A stretch of DNA of 64,000 nucleotides from Paracoccaceae bacterium (GTDB lineage: Bacteria; Pseudomonadota; Alphaproteobacteria; Rhodobacterales; Rhodobacteraceae). The notes beneath the pieces were generated by a model. It had not been told where the DNA came from and did no database searches. It worked only from the letters and a program-made list of their open reading frames with translations. The position numbers and the translations under genes were made by a program. The stretch spans positions 1 to 64,000 of the forward strand of contig REER01000053.1 of assembly GCA_007694945.1 (NCBI GenBank). The letters are read 5' to 3'. Below, piece by piece: positions 35,818 to 45,307 of the stretch (position 1 is its first letter; every line of letters begins with the position of its first letter).

Positions 35818-35951
35818 AGCTCTGTCCGCACGCCGAAGCGGGCCTCGCCGCTGATCGAGACACCCGAGGGCGCAGTCTCGGAGTGGCGCGGTGGCGCTTC
35901 GGCGCCGCAGGCCGCCATCAGGAAGGCACAGGTGATCAGGGCAACTCTCAT
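35814..35951 (-). CDS. Small predicted lipoprotein downstream of argH
   Basis: This 45-residue protein begins with a short lipoprotein signal: [20 protein letters not shown], with the lipobox Cys at residue 15 (MAAC, an unusual Met at -3). The mature part would be only about 30 residues, polar, ending FGVRTEL. It overlaps argH (ATGA) and DUF2834 (ATGA), so it sits in a fully coupled chain. Tiny lipoproteins at this position after argH are known in Rhodobacteraceae; their role is unknown. Confidence 0.72.
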   Translation of the reverse strand: MRVALITCAFLMAACGAEAPPRHSETAPSGVSISGEARFGVRTEL

Positions 35952-37339
35952 CCGAGGACCTCTTTCCAATGCGCAACACGCGCACGAACATTCTCGGGCG
36001 CTGTGCCGCCGTAACTTGTGCGACTGGCCACCGAATTTTGAACGCCCAACACAGAATAGACCGCCTCGGTGATTTGGCCATGGGTTTTCTGCATCTCGGC
36101 GAGGCTCAGATCGGGAAGGTCGCAGCCCTTGTCCTCGGCGAGCTTCACCAGCGCGCCCGTGACATGATGCGCCTCGCGGAAGGGCAGATCCAACTCGCGC
36201 ACCAACCAGTCAGCCAGATCGGTCGCTGTAGAGAACCCGGCGCTCGCGGCCGCTTCCAGTGCTTCGCGATTCGTCGTCAGGTCGCGGACCATCCCTTCCA
36301 TCGCCGCCAGCCCCAGCATCAGCGTATCAGCAGCATCAAAAACCTGCTCCTTGTCTTCCTGCATGTCCTTGGAATATGTCAGCGGCAGCCCTTTAATGAC
36401 GGTGAAGAGCGCCACAGTGGCACCCAGAATCCGTCCTAGTTTCGCGCGCAAGAGTTCCGCTGCATCGGGGTTGCGCTTCTGCGGCATGATGGATGACCCC
36501 GTGGAGAAGCGGTCCGACATGCGCACGAAGCGGAACTGCGCCGAGGACCAGATCACCAGCTCTTCGGCAAATCGCGAGAGGTGGGTTGCGCAGATGGCGG
36601 ATGAACTGAGGAACTCGAGAGCGAAATCGCGGTCAGAGACCGAATCGAGCGAATTCGCCGTGGGCCGATCGAAACCCAGCACCGCAGCAGTCGCGTGCCG
36701 GTCGATGGGAAAGGAGGTCCCCGCAAGGGCCGCCGCGCCCAGGGGGCATTCATTCATCCGACGCCTTGCATCCTCGAAACGGCTCTTGTCGCGGGCGAAC
36801 ATCTCGACATAGGCGAGCATGTGATGGCCCCAAGTCACCGGCTGGGCGGTTTGCAGATGGGTGAAGCCGGGCATGACCCAGTCGGCCCCGGCCTCGGCCT
36901 GCCCGAGGAACGCGCGCATTAGCGCTTCCAGCCCCGCAATCGCGGCATCGCACTGCTCGCGCACCCAGAGCCGGAAATCGAGCGCGACCTGATCGTTGCG
37001 CGAACGCGCAGTGTGCAGCCGCCCGGCAGGCGCGCCGATAATCTCGCGCAGTCGCGCCTCGACATTCATGTGAATGTCTTCGAGTGCGGTTGAGAAGGCG
37101 AAATCACCGCGCGTGATTTCATCCTGCACCTGCACGAGCCCGGCATCGATGGCCTTGGCATCGGCCTCCGAGATGATCCCGCAGACAGCGAGCATGGCGG
37201 CGTGGGCACGCGAACCAGCAATGTCCTGCGGAGCAAGTCGCTTGTCGAACTCGATCGAGGCATTGATCGCCTCCATGATAGCATCGGGCCCTGCACTGAA
37301 CCGCCCGCCCCACATCGAATTCGCGGATGTCTTGCTCAT
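35948..37339 (-). CDS. argH: Argininosuccinate lyase
   Basis: ArgH splits argininosuccinate into arginine and fumarate, the last step of arginine synthesis. The 463-residue product starts [18 protein letters not shown] and has [17 protein letters not shown] near residue 109, [11 protein letters not shown] near 155 and the fumarase/lyase signature [12 protein letters not shown] near 276. The ATG at 37339 is preferred over one six codons earlier because it gives the usual N-terminus. It heads the cluster argH, lipoprotein, DUF2834, lysA, TIGR02302 gene. Confidence 0.97.
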   Translation of the reverse strand: MSKTSANSMWGGRFSAGPDAIMEAINASIEFDKRLAPQDIAGSRAHAAMLAVCGIISEADAKAIDAGLVQVQDEITRGDFAFSTALEDIHMNVEARLREIIGAPAGRLHTARSRNDQVALDFRLWVREQCDAAIAGLEALMRAFLGQAEAGADWVMPGFTHLQTAQPVTWGHHMLAYVEMFARDKSRFEDARRRMNECPLGAAALAGTSFPIDRHATAAVLGFDRPTANSLDSVSDRDFALEFLSSSAICATHLSRFAEELVIWSSAQFRFVRMSDRFSTGSSIMPQKRNPDAAELLRAKLGRILGATVALFTVIKGLPLTYSKDMQEDKEQVFDAADTLMLGLAAMEGMVRDLTTNREALEAAASAGFSTATDLADWLVRELDLPFREAHHVTGALVKLAEDKGCDLPDLSLAEMQKTHGQITEAVYSVLGVQNSVASRTSYGGTAPENVRARVAHWKEVLG

Positions 37340-37519
37340 CACATGGCCCTTTCGCACACGCTGGATACCGCGCGGCTATACGCAAGCCGAGCCACGAGTG
37401 CAATCAACCCAGCCTACCTTTAGGCTCGCGAAATGTGTCGCGCATTTTATACAAGCTGCGTCCTTTAACTCCCGATTAAACCTGGTGCGGCAAGGTGCTC
37501 CAAACGGACGGAGACACGC

Positions 37520-38365
37520 ATGTCACAACACATCCCGCACAGCCGCTTTCCGGATGATATCGTGTTTTCCTCGCCTCTATCGGCCGCTGCGGAAGAACAA
37601 CGCCGTGTCACTTTGGCGCTTGTCAGAGACGCCCTAGATCAACGCCGGAGCATTCTCGCCTTTCAGCCGGTTGTACAGGCCCGCATGCCAAAGCGCGCTG
37701 CCTTCTACGAAGGACTGATCCGCATTATCGACCACACTGGCAGAGTGATCCCGGCAATCGACTTCATGGATGCCGTCGAAACCAATGAACTTGGGCGCCG
37801 GATCGATTGCCTTGCGTTGGAAATGGGTCTTGCAACGCTCGCCAACGAGCCCTCGATCCGGGTCTCGATTAACATGTCGGCGCGCTCGATCGGCTATCCT
37901 GAATGGCTGGCGACATTGGAACGCGGGCTGCGCAATGCCCCGGATATCGGCGAACGCCTGATCCTCGAGATCACTGAATCCTCAGCCATGCTTATGCCGG
38001 ATCTGGTTACAGTCTTCATGCAGGACATGCAGGAGCGCGGCATCTGCTTCGCATTGGATGATTTTGGCGCGGGTTACACGGCGTTCCGGTACCTGAAGGA
38101 TTTCTATTTCGACATAGTCAAGATCGACGGTAGCTTCATTTCCGACATTGCGAATAACCCTGACAACCAGATCCTCGCGCAGGCCCTGGTCCTGATCGCC
38201 CGGCATTTCGATATGTTCACTGTCGCCGAATCGGTAGAGACAGCCGAGGATGCGCGTCTGTTGGTCGATATGGGTGTCGATTGTCTGCAAGGGTATTTCT
38301 TCGGTGCACCCGCGACACAGGAGCCGTGGAAGGTCTCGCATCTCAAGACTAGGATGACGGGTTGA
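37520..38365 (+). CDS. EAL-domain cyclic-di-GMP phosphodiesterase
   Basis: This 281-residue protein is a nearly bare EAL domain. The name-giving motif reads YEGLIR (EGL) near residue 61 and keeps the metal-binding Glu. Other active-site residues are present: Asn in SINMSARS, Glu in LEITES, the Asp pair in LDDFGAGY, Lys in VKIDGSF, Glu in VAESVET and Gln in CLQGYFFG. Hydrolysis of c-di-GMP is therefore likely. There is no sensor domain or membrane segment; the N-terminal 30 residues are undefined. It is divergent from argH with a 180-bp gap. Confidence 0.92.
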   Translation: MSQHIPHSRFPDDIVFSSPLSAAAEEQRRVTLALVRDALDQRRSILAFQPVVQARMPKRAAFYEGLIRIIDHTGRVIPAIDFMDAVETNELGRRIDCLALEMGLATLANEPSIRVSINMSARSIGYPEWLATLERGLRNAPDIGERLILEITESSAMLMPDLVTVFMQDMQERGICFALDDFGAGYTAFRYLKDFYFDIVKIDGSFISDIANNPDNQILAQALVLIARHFDMFTVAESVETAEDARLLVDMGVDCLQGYFFGAPATQEPWKVSHLKTRMTG

Positions 38366-38717
38366 ACCGAGAATGTCGGAGGCCTTGCTGATAGCATCGG
38401 ATCGATTGTCCGGTCGCGTTCGGTATGGGTCGCGTTTTTTCCTGCCATCGCGTCAATCTGTAAGCTGGCCGCTCTGACCTTTTCGCTTTGGCACAGGAGC
38501 GTGGTGCGTGGTCGGAGTTGCTGCAACCATGTCGCTTGGTGTTAACGATGGACATTGTCAGAACTAGGATCATGTCAGCACGCGGAAATCACGGGGAGCG
38601 TTATTGGCCGCAGATCCAAGCCTGCCGCGCACCCGTAGTTAGCCGGGTAAAGAACGCCAGTCTTCGCAAGCGACGCGGGCCTCTGACCCCTCGGTTCGCA
38701 TGTCGCCATCATGGCAC
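38366..38717. other. 352-bp gene-free region
   Basis: I find no supported gene here. Short open frames on both strands look random. A run of six T near 38433 follows a G+C-rich patch and could end the EAL gene transcript, but no good stem is visible. I looked for a SelD continuation on the minus strand after the flavoprotein stop at 38718 and found none. Confidence 0.5.
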
Positions 38718-39824
38718 TCAGGTACGAAACTGACTCATGAAGCGTGCATCGATCCGGTCTTTCAAATACCACAGCCAGCGGCCCTCCAGCGTGAGGCCCC
38801 ATTTTTCGCCCAGCGCCGATTGATCACCCAGCGAGACGAGCTTGAGGTAATCGCGCTGTGGTTGATAAACTCGCCAGGCGCCAGCGCCCAGCGCGGCACG
38901 CAAATTCGCCATAAGATAAGGGGCTTGCCTAACCGCATGCACGCCCGCTTTCGGGCGTGGCGCATGGGCGATATGGGCACAATCGCCGACGGCGAACACG
39001 TTCGGATCGCTGACCGTCCGCAGATGCTCATCCACTGTGATGAAACCGGCCGCAAGCTCGAGCCCCGTGCCTTGCAGCCATTCCTGAGGACGCGAACCGG
39101 CGGCACCCAGCACAAGGCTTGTGGCAATTTCCTGACCATCCGCAAGCCGCAGAGCTCGTGCACTCACTTTGGCCACTTGCGCTTGTTCGTGCCAGTGCAC
39201 CCTCATGCGCTTCAGATGCGCCATCAGGCGAGCGCGCGCGCGGGGCCCGATGTGGGGCAAAAGCCGCCCACGCTCGATCACCGTGATCTCGGGCGCCTTT
39301 TCTCGCAAGCGGTGCGCCATGGCTAGCGCCAACTCGACCCCGGCAACCCCGCCGCCGATGATGGCGACTTTCGGTGCGGCGTCCCCTGCCGCAAGGGCTG
39401 CCAGAAACCGCTCCCATGCGCGAGCATAGCCACCGAGCGGCTTTGCCGAGACCGCATTCTCCGCATAGCCTGGAATATCGGGCAAGTCCGAGGTGATCCC
39501 GATATCGAGCGAGGCCAGATCGTATCGGACCGGGGGTTGGTCTTTCAGTTGAATCAGACGCCTGTCACGGTCCAGCCCCTCTGCCCGACCCAATATCAGA
39601 CGCGCTTCTGCGCGATCAGCCAATTGCACTAGGTCTATCTCCAGGTCCTCTCGGCCATAATGCCCTGCGATAAACCCCGGCAGCATGCCGGTATAGGGCG
39701 CAGTCGGGTCAGGATTGATCAGAGTCAACTGCACCGCAGGCAACGGACGAATCGCCAGTGCGTGCAACAGCAGTGCATGGGTGTGGCCACCACCGATGAG
39801 GACAAGGCCGCGCGCTTCGGACAA
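38718..39824 (-). CDS. FAD-dependent oxidoreductase, SelD N-terminal-domain type (TIGR03169)
   Basis: This 368-residue NDH-2-like flavoprotein resembles the domain fused to the N-terminus of selenophosphate synthetase in many bacteria (TIGR03169). It has the FAD-binding LVLIGGGHTHALLLHALA, a TAPYTGMLPGFIAGHY segment near residue 41, the NAD(P)H motif VAIIGGGVAGVELALAMA near 152, and NVFAVGDCAHIA near 275. The sequence stops soon after WYLKDRIDARFM, the point where SelD would follow in fusions. The start codon is TTG with AGGAG six bases upstream. No selD, selA or selB is in the window. The physiological donor and acceptor are unknown. Confidence 0.82.
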   Translation of the reverse strand: MSEARGLVLIGGGHTHALLLHALAIRPLPAVQLTLINPDPTAPYTGMLPGFIAGHYGREDLEIDLVQLADRAEARLILGRAEGLDRDRRLIQLKDQPPVRYDLASLDIGITSDLPDIPGYAENAVSAKPLGGYARAWERFLAALAAGDAAPKVAIIGGGVAGVELALAMAHRLREKAPEITVIERGRLLPHIGPRARARLMAHLKRMRVHWHEQAQVAKVSARALRLADGQEIATSLVLGAAGSRPQEWLQGTGLELAAGFITVDEHLRTVSDPNVFAVGDCAHIAHAPRPKAGVHAVRQAPYLMANLRAALGAGAWRVYQPQRDYLKLVSLGDQSALGEKWGLTLEGRWLWYLKDRIDARFMSQFRT

Positions 39825-40130
39825 TCAAGGCTCCTGTACTGGTTATCATTTTCGCTTAACGCAACAGGTGGCTAATGACGAGAGAGACGCGCTGCGGCAC
39901 AAAGCCTCTGGCGGCACACTACAAGCATGGAACTGGAGGCTTAGCCATCTGATCAACGCGATTTCGAGACCCCTCGGGCAATCTGGCGCCGGTGTGATAG
40001 CCTGTCCTTCCTGGCTGAAAGCGCGGTCTATTTAAAAAATCCGAATTCAAGAAACCTCTTTATCCACGGCCCTGCCGGGCGTAAGATCACGAAATTGTTA
40101 ACGTAATAGCGATTCTCTCGGGTGCGCCCC
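39825..40130. other. Divergent gap before the dihaem peroxidase gene
   Basis: About 300 bases separate the flavoprotein start from the peroxidase start. I see no supported gene. The last 100 bases are A+T-rich (around TTTAAAAAATCCGAATTC and AAATTGTTAACG), unusual for this genome, and probably carry the peroxidase promoter. Confidence 0.5.
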
Positions 40131-41786
40131 ATGCGTCATTGGTCAATTCCCTTCTTCCTGTTCACGCTTGCCACAAGCGTCATCCCGATCCACGCCCAAA
40201 CACTGAATCACAGCTACAGCGCCATGGAGCAGGGGGACTTTTACCAGGCCTTCATGGCGCTCCGGCAAATGGAGCGCGCCGGTGACCCGCAGGCACGCGC
40301 TTTGCTCCAGAATGTGTTCCTGGCACCTTCCCCTCAACTCGGTGTTGCGATGCCTGCACCGCCTGCTGCCATGCCAGAGCCAGCAGCTCCAACATCGGCG
40401 GTGGTCCAGACGCGCGTGCCCCCTGCCCCGCTACGTTCGCTGCGTCCGCAGACGCGGCCGGTCCCGGTGGCTCTACGCCCGCAACCTGTCCCAAGCAGCC
40501 GCGACACCGCGTCATTCGCCCTTCCCGACCCGCTGGACGAGACCAGTTTCCGGGCTCTTGATCAGGAACTTGCGCAGATTGGCCAACTTCTGTTCTTCGA
40601 CCCGATCCTGTCAGGCAACAAGGATATTTCCTGCGCGACTTGCCATCACCCGCAACTCGGCTCTGGTGACGGGGTGTCGCTTGGTTTGGGAACGGGAGCG
40701 ACAGGGCTCGGCCCCGAGCGGCAAGCCGATGGGCCACTGGCCGCAAGCATGCGCATCCCACGCAATGCGCCTGCGCTTTGGAATCTTGGGGCGCGCGAGT
40801 TGCGGGTCATGTTTCACGATGGCCGGGTCGAGGTCGATCCAGCCAATCCGGCTGGCTTTCTGACGCCGCAGGGGCCACTCGACTACATGTCCTTCGATTC
40901 CGTGCTGGCCGTGCAGGCTCTGTTCCCGCCGACCTCGCCCGAGGAAATGGCAGGTCGCTCGGGCGAGAACCGGATTGCCGATGCTGTTGCGACTGAGCAT
41001 TTCCATGGCGATGACGGGGTCTGGGGGCTGCTGGCCGCGCGGGTGGATGCGATCGCGGAGTATCATGCGGCGTTCAATGTCTATCGCGGTCGTGCAGCAC
41101 CTGTAGGGATTGATGAGATCGCCAACGCGCTGGCCGCTTTCATGGAATGGGAGTTCCGCGCAATAGACTCCCCCTTCGACCGCTATTTACGCGAGGAAGC
41201 CGCGTTGCCCTCCGAAGCAGGCGAAGGGATGCGGCTCTTCTATGGCAAGGCTGGCTGTGCCGCGTGCCATTCGGGCCCGCTGATGACGGACCAAGATTTT
41301 CATGCCATGGGCACGCCGCCTATCGGGCCGGGCAAGCAACGAGATACCGAAGGCTATACCATGGATATCGGCCGGGCGTTTGTCACCGGGGACGAGGCCG
41401 ATGCCTACGCCTTCCGCACACCCATGCTGCGCAATGTGACCCAGACCGGACCGTGGGGGCATTCAGGCGCGTTCTCTGACCTGCGCGATTTTCTCGAGCA
41501 CCACCTCGACCCCGTGTCGGGACTAGACACCTATAAACCACAGGCCATCTTGCCCGAGTTACACGCCGATTTCGATGATTACGATATGCTCGGCAATGAG
41601 AAACTCATCGCACAGATTCGTGCCGCGGCAGCGCGGTCCATGGCGCAACGCCCGCTTGTGACCCTTGACGCGGATGAAATCGGCTTTCTGCTTTCTTTTC
41701 TTGAAGCACTCACCGACGAGACAGCCCGGGATGGGCGCATGGGTGTGCCAGAGCGCGTGCCGAGTGGCCTGCCCGTCATCCGTTGA
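40131..41786 (+). CDS. Dihaem cytochrome c peroxidase / MauG-like protein with SEL1-like N-terminus
   Basis: This 551-residue periplasmic protein has a signal peptide (about 1-23, ending PIHAQ). A short SEL1/TPR-like repeat (SAMEQGDFYQAFMALRQMER, about 30-62) is followed by a Pro/Ala-rich linker to about 125. The dihaem peroxidase region comes next, with first haem motif CATCHH near residue 168 and second CAACHS near 377, plus FRTPMLRNVTQTGPWGHSG near 424. The family reduces hydrogen peroxide or, for MauG, matures protein cofactors. No methylamine dehydrogenase genes are present. The ATG at 40131 is preferred over a GTG three codons earlier. It ends 9 bp from the convergent carB. Confidence 0.9.
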   Translation: MRHWSIPFFLFTLATSVIPIHAQTLNHSYSAMEQGDFYQAFMALRQMERAGDPQARALLQNVFLAPSPQLGVAMPAPPAAMPEPAAPTSAVVQTRVPPAPLRSLRPQTRPVPVALRPQPVPSSRDTASFALPDPLDETSFRALDQELAQIGQLLFFDPILSGNKDISCATCHHPQLGSGDGVSLGLGTGATGLGPERQADGPLAASMRIPRNAPALWNLGARELRVMFHDGRVEVDPANPAGFLTPQGPLDYMSFDSVLAVQALFPPTSPEEMAGRSGENRIADAVATEHFHGDDGVWGLLAARVDAIAEYHAAFNVYRGRAAPVGIDEIANALAAFMEWEFRAIDSPFDRYLREEAALPSEAGEGMRLFYGKAGCAACHSGPLMTDQDFHAMGTPPIGPGKQRDTEGYTMDIGRAFVTGDEADAYAFRTPMLRNVTQTGPWGHSGAFSDLRDFLEHHLDPVSGLDTYKPQAILPELHADFDDYDMLGNEKLIAQIRAAAARSMAQRPLVTLDADEIGFLLSFLEALTDETARDGRMGVPERVPSGLPVIR

Positions 41787-41795
41787 AGCGCACGC

Positions 41796-44700
41796 TCACC
41801 CGACCGGGTGCTGCAGTGCGCGCACGCCGATCTCGCCTTCCTCACGCGCCTTGATCGCTTCCACAGCGGCATGACTGCCTGCAGCGGTCGTGAAATAGGG
41901 GATCTTGTCGTAGAGCGCGACCGCCCGGATTTCGCGGCTGTCCTCGATGGCCTGCGCGCCCTCGGTGGTATTGAGCACCATGACAATCTCGCCTGATTTC
42001 ATCAGATCGACGATATTAGGGCGGCCCTCATAGACCTTGTTCACAGTCTCGCAGGACACATCATGCGCTGCGAGCCATTCGGCGGTGCCACGGGTCGCGA
42101 CCAGTGTGAAACCCAGCGCAGTCAGGCTCTGCGCCGTCTCGAGCATGAGCGGTCCCTTGTCGAAATCCTTGATCGAGACGAAAACCCGGCCCTCTTCCGG
42201 CAGATTGACCCCGGCGCCAAGCTGCGCCTTGTAGAAGGCGCGCGCGAAATTGCGCGCCCAGCCCATCACTTCGCCAGTCGAGCGCATCTCGGGGCCGAGC
42301 AGAGTGTCCACACCCGGGAAACGTGCGAAAGGCAGGACAGCTTCCTTGACCGAGAACCAGGGCGTCTGCGGATCGGCCAGCGTCAGCGGATCGGCTAGCG
42401 GCAGCGGCTCTGAGGGTGCGACATCCGTCTTGTAGGGCGCGCGCATCGGGAATGCCGAAAGGCGCTCGCCCGCCATCAGTCGCGCGGCGATCGAGGCAAT
42501 GGCGCTGTCCGTCGCCTTGGCCACAAAGGGCACTGTGCGCGAGGCTCGGGGGTTCACCTCCAGCACGAAAATCTCGCCATCCTTGATGGCGAATTGCACA
42601 TTCATCAGGCCCACGACATTCAGGCCCTTTGCCAGCGCCTCGGTCTGGCGGCGCAGTTCGACGATAGTGTTCGGGCTCAGCGTATAGGGCGGCAGCGAGC
42701 AGGCCGAATCGCCTGAATGCACGCCCGCCTCCTCAATATGCTGCATGATCCCCGCGACATGCACGGCCTCGCCGTCGCAAAGCGCATCCACATCGACCTC
42801 GACCGCGCCGACAAGATAGCTGTCCAGAAGCACAGGGTTCTTGCCCGAGACGACCACCGCCTCGCGGATGTAGCGTTCCAGATGCGCGTCATCGCGCACG
42901 ATCTCCATCGCGCGCCCGCCCAGCACATAGGACGGGCGAATGACCAGCGGATAGCCCACCTGTTGCGCAATCTCGAAAGCCTGTTGCGGGGTCGTGGCGA
43001 TGCCATTGACCGGCTGGCGCAGGCCCAGCTTGTGCAACAGCGCCTGAAACCGCTCGCGATCCTCGGCAAGGTCGATTGCATCGGGCGAGGTTCCAAGGAT
43101 CGGGATGCCCTCGGCCTCCAGCGCATTGGCGAGTTTGAGCGGCGTCTGCCCGCCGAATTGCACGATTACGCCATGAAGTGTGCCGCGTTCCTGTTCCACG
43201 CGCAGGATTTCCAGCACATGCTCCAACGTCAGTGGCTCGAAATACAGCCTGTCCGAGGTGTCATAATCCGTGCTGACCGTCTCGGGGTTGCAGTTGATCA
43301 TGATCGTCTCATAGCCCGCATCGGTCAGCGCGAAACAGGCATGACAGCAGCAATAATCGAACTCGATCCCCTGTCCGATCCGGTTGGGGCCGCCACCCAG
43401 AATGACGACCTTCTTGCGGTCGGAGGGCCGCGCCTCGCACTCCACTTCGCCCATGACGGGGGACTCGTAGGTCGAATACATGTATGGCGTCTGCGCCTCG
43501 AATTCGGCGGCGCAGGTGTCGATGCGCTTGAAGACCGCGTTGACGCCAAGATTGCGCCGCGCGCGGCGGACCTGATCCTCGTCGCGCCCCGTAAGCGCGG
43601 CGAGACGCGCATCGGTGAGGCCCAGCATCTTGAGCGTACGCAACCCCTGCTCCGACATGGGAAGGCCCTCGCGACGGATGGTCTCCTCCACATCGATGAT
43701 CTCGCGGATTCGTGTCAGAAACCAAGGGTCAAAAGCGGTCGCTGCCTGTATCTCATCATCCGAAAGCCCCTCGCGCATGGCTTGGGCAATCAGCCGGAGC
43801 CGGTCCGGTGTCTGGGCGCTGATCGCCTTGACGATAGCGGCGCGGTCCGGCGCCCCGGGAATTGCGATTTCGTCAAAGCCGCTCTGCCCCGTCTCCATAG
43901 ACGCGAGCGCCTTTTGCATCGATTCATGGAAGGTCCGGCCAATAGCCATTGCCTCGCCGACCGATTTCATGGCCGTGGTCAATTCAGGTTTCGAGCCGGG
44001 AAATTTTTCGAAAGCGAACCTTGGGATTTTGGTGACCACATAATCTATGGTTGGTTCGAAACTCGCCGGCGTCACTTTCGTGATATCGTTGTCCAGCTCG
44101 TCGAGCGTGTATCCCACCGCCAGCTTCGCGGCGATCTTGGCGATGGGAAAGCCCGTTGCCTTGGACGCCAGCGCAGACGAGCGCGACACGCGCGGGTTCA
44201 TCTCGATCACGACCATACGTCCGTTTTCGGGGTTGATCGCCCATTGCACATTTGAACCGCCTGTCTCGACCCCGATCTCGCGCAACACGGCAATCGAGCC
44301 ATTGCGCATGATCTGGTATTCCTTGTCGGTCAGCGTCAGGGCCGGGGCAACAGTGATCGAGTCGCCTGTATGCACTCCCATCGGATCCACATTCTCGATC
44401 GAACAGACGATGATGCAGTTGTCGGCCTTGTCGCGGACGACCTCCATCTCGAACTCTTTCCACCCCAGCAGCGACTCGTCGATCAGGATTTGCGCAACTG
44501 GTGAGGCGTCGAGCCCGGAGCGACAAATCCGTTCATAGTCATCACGGTTATAGGCCACACCTCCACCAGTACCGCCAAGTGTGTAAGCAGGGCGGATAAT
44601 GGCAGGCAGGCCAATGTCTTCAAGCGCGCCCATGGCGTCGGCGACGCCTTTGCCTATATCGAACTTGCCTTTGTCCAACTTCGGAGCCGCCACGATGGTT

Positions 44701-45137
44701 GCGCGCGGATTCTCAAGTCCGATGCGATCCATCGCTTCGCGGAACAGCTTGCGGTCCTCGGCCATTTCGATGGCGGCGCGGTTGGCGCCGATCAGTTCGA
44801 CAGAGAATTTCTCCAGCACCCCCATATCGGCCAGCGCCAGCGAAGTGTTGAGCCCGGTCTGCCCGCCCATCGTCGGCAAAAGCGCGTCCGGGCGCTCCTG
44901 CTCGATGATCTTGGCCACGATCTCGGGGGTGATCGGTTCGATATAGGTTGCATCGGCAAGGCCGGGGTCGGTCATGATGGTGGCCGGGTTGGAGTTGACA
45001 AGGATGACCCGGTATCCCTCTTCGCGCAAAGCCTTGCAGGCCTGCGCGCCAGAATAGTCGAATTCACAGGCCTGGCCGATGACAATTGGCCCCGCTCCGA
45101 TGATCATGATGGATTGGATGTCGGTTCTCTTCGGCAT
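41796..45137 (-). CDS. carB: Carbamoyl-phosphate synthase large subunit
   Basis: CarB makes carbamoyl phosphate from ammonia, bicarbonate and two ATP for arginine and pyrimidine synthesis. The 1113-residue product is full length. It has two homologous ATP-grasp halves (first about 1-400 with [20 protein letters not shown], second from about 560 with [19 protein letters not shown]) and an oligomerisation domain between them. A C-terminal MGS-like allosteric domain (about 975-1113) contains [12 protein letters not shown]. The ATG at 45137 gives the standard [14 protein letters not shown] start. carA is not in the window. The end is 9 bp from the convergent peroxidase gene. Confidence 0.98.
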   Translation of the reverse strand: MPKRTDIQSIMIIGAGPIVIGQACEFDYSGAQACKALREEGYRVILVNSNPATIMTDPGLADATYIEPITPEIVAKIIEQERPDALLPTMGGQTGLNTSLALADMGVLEKFSVELIGANRAAIEMAEDRKLFREAMDRIGLENPRATIVAAPKLDKGKFDIGKGVADAMGALEDIGLPAIIRPAYTLGGTGGGVAYNRDDYERICRSGLDASPVAQILIDESLLGWKEFEMEVVRDKADNCIIVCSIENVDPMGVHTGDSITVAPALTLTDKEYQIMRNGSIAVLREIGVETGGSNVQWAINPENGRMVVIEMNPRVSRSSALASKATGFPIAKIAAKLAVGYTLDELDNDITKVTPASFEPTIDYVVTKIPRFAFEKFPGSKPELTTAMKSVGEAMAIGRTFHESMQKALASMETGQSGFDEIAIPGAPDRAAIVKAISAQTPDRLRLIAQAMREGLSDDEIQAATAFDPWFLTRIREIIDVEETIRREGLPMSEQGLRTLKMLGLTDARLAALTGRDEDQVRRARRNLGVNAVFKRIDTCAAEFEAQTPYMYSTYESPVMGEVECEARPSDRKKVVILGGGPNRIGQGIEFDYCCCHACFALTDAGYETIMINCNPETVSTDYDTSDRLYFEPLTLEHVLEILRVEQERGTLHGVIVQFGGQTPLKLANALEAEGIPILGTSPDAIDLAEDRERFQALLHKLGLRQPVNGIATTPQQAFEIAQQVGYPLVIRPSYVLGGRAMEIVRDDAHLERYIREAVVVSGKNPVLLDSYLVGAVEVDVDALCDGEAVHVAGIMQHIEEAGVHSGDSACSLPPYTLSPNTIVELRRQTEALAKGLNVVGLMNVQFAIKDGEIFVLEVNPRASRTVPFVAKATDSAIASIAARLMAGERLSAFPMRAPYKTDVAPSEPLPLADPLTLADPQTPWFSVKEAVLPFARFPGVDTLLGPEMRSTGEVMGWARNFARAFYKAQLGAGVNLPEEGRVFVSIKDFDKGPLMLETAQSLTALGFTLVATRGTAEWLAAHDVSCETVNKVYEGRPNIVDLMKSGEIVMVLNTTEGAQAIEDSREIRAVALYDKIPYFTTAAGSHAAVEAIKAREEGEIGVRALQHPVG

Positions 45138-45307
45138 CAGTGACCTCCGGATGACCTGCACATCTGCCAGCCGGCAGACAAATTGAAGCGCGTTATAATG
45201 ATGACCCACCCCAGCGCAAGACCCGTTGCAATGCCGACATTGCGCCCTGGTGCGCGTAAGGCTTATCTTTACCAAAGCAAGGCTAGATCAGAAGTTGCAG
45301 GAACCGC

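Noticed and set aside
38366-38717. Possible SelD remnant after the flavoprotein
   Set aside because: Translation of the minus strand in the relevant frames shows no Cys/Lys active site or other SelD features.
42717-44255. 512-codon open frame opposite carB
   Set aside because: It lies wholly inside carB on the other strand and its composition (Arg, His, Asp-rich) is typical of antisense frames in high G+C genes.
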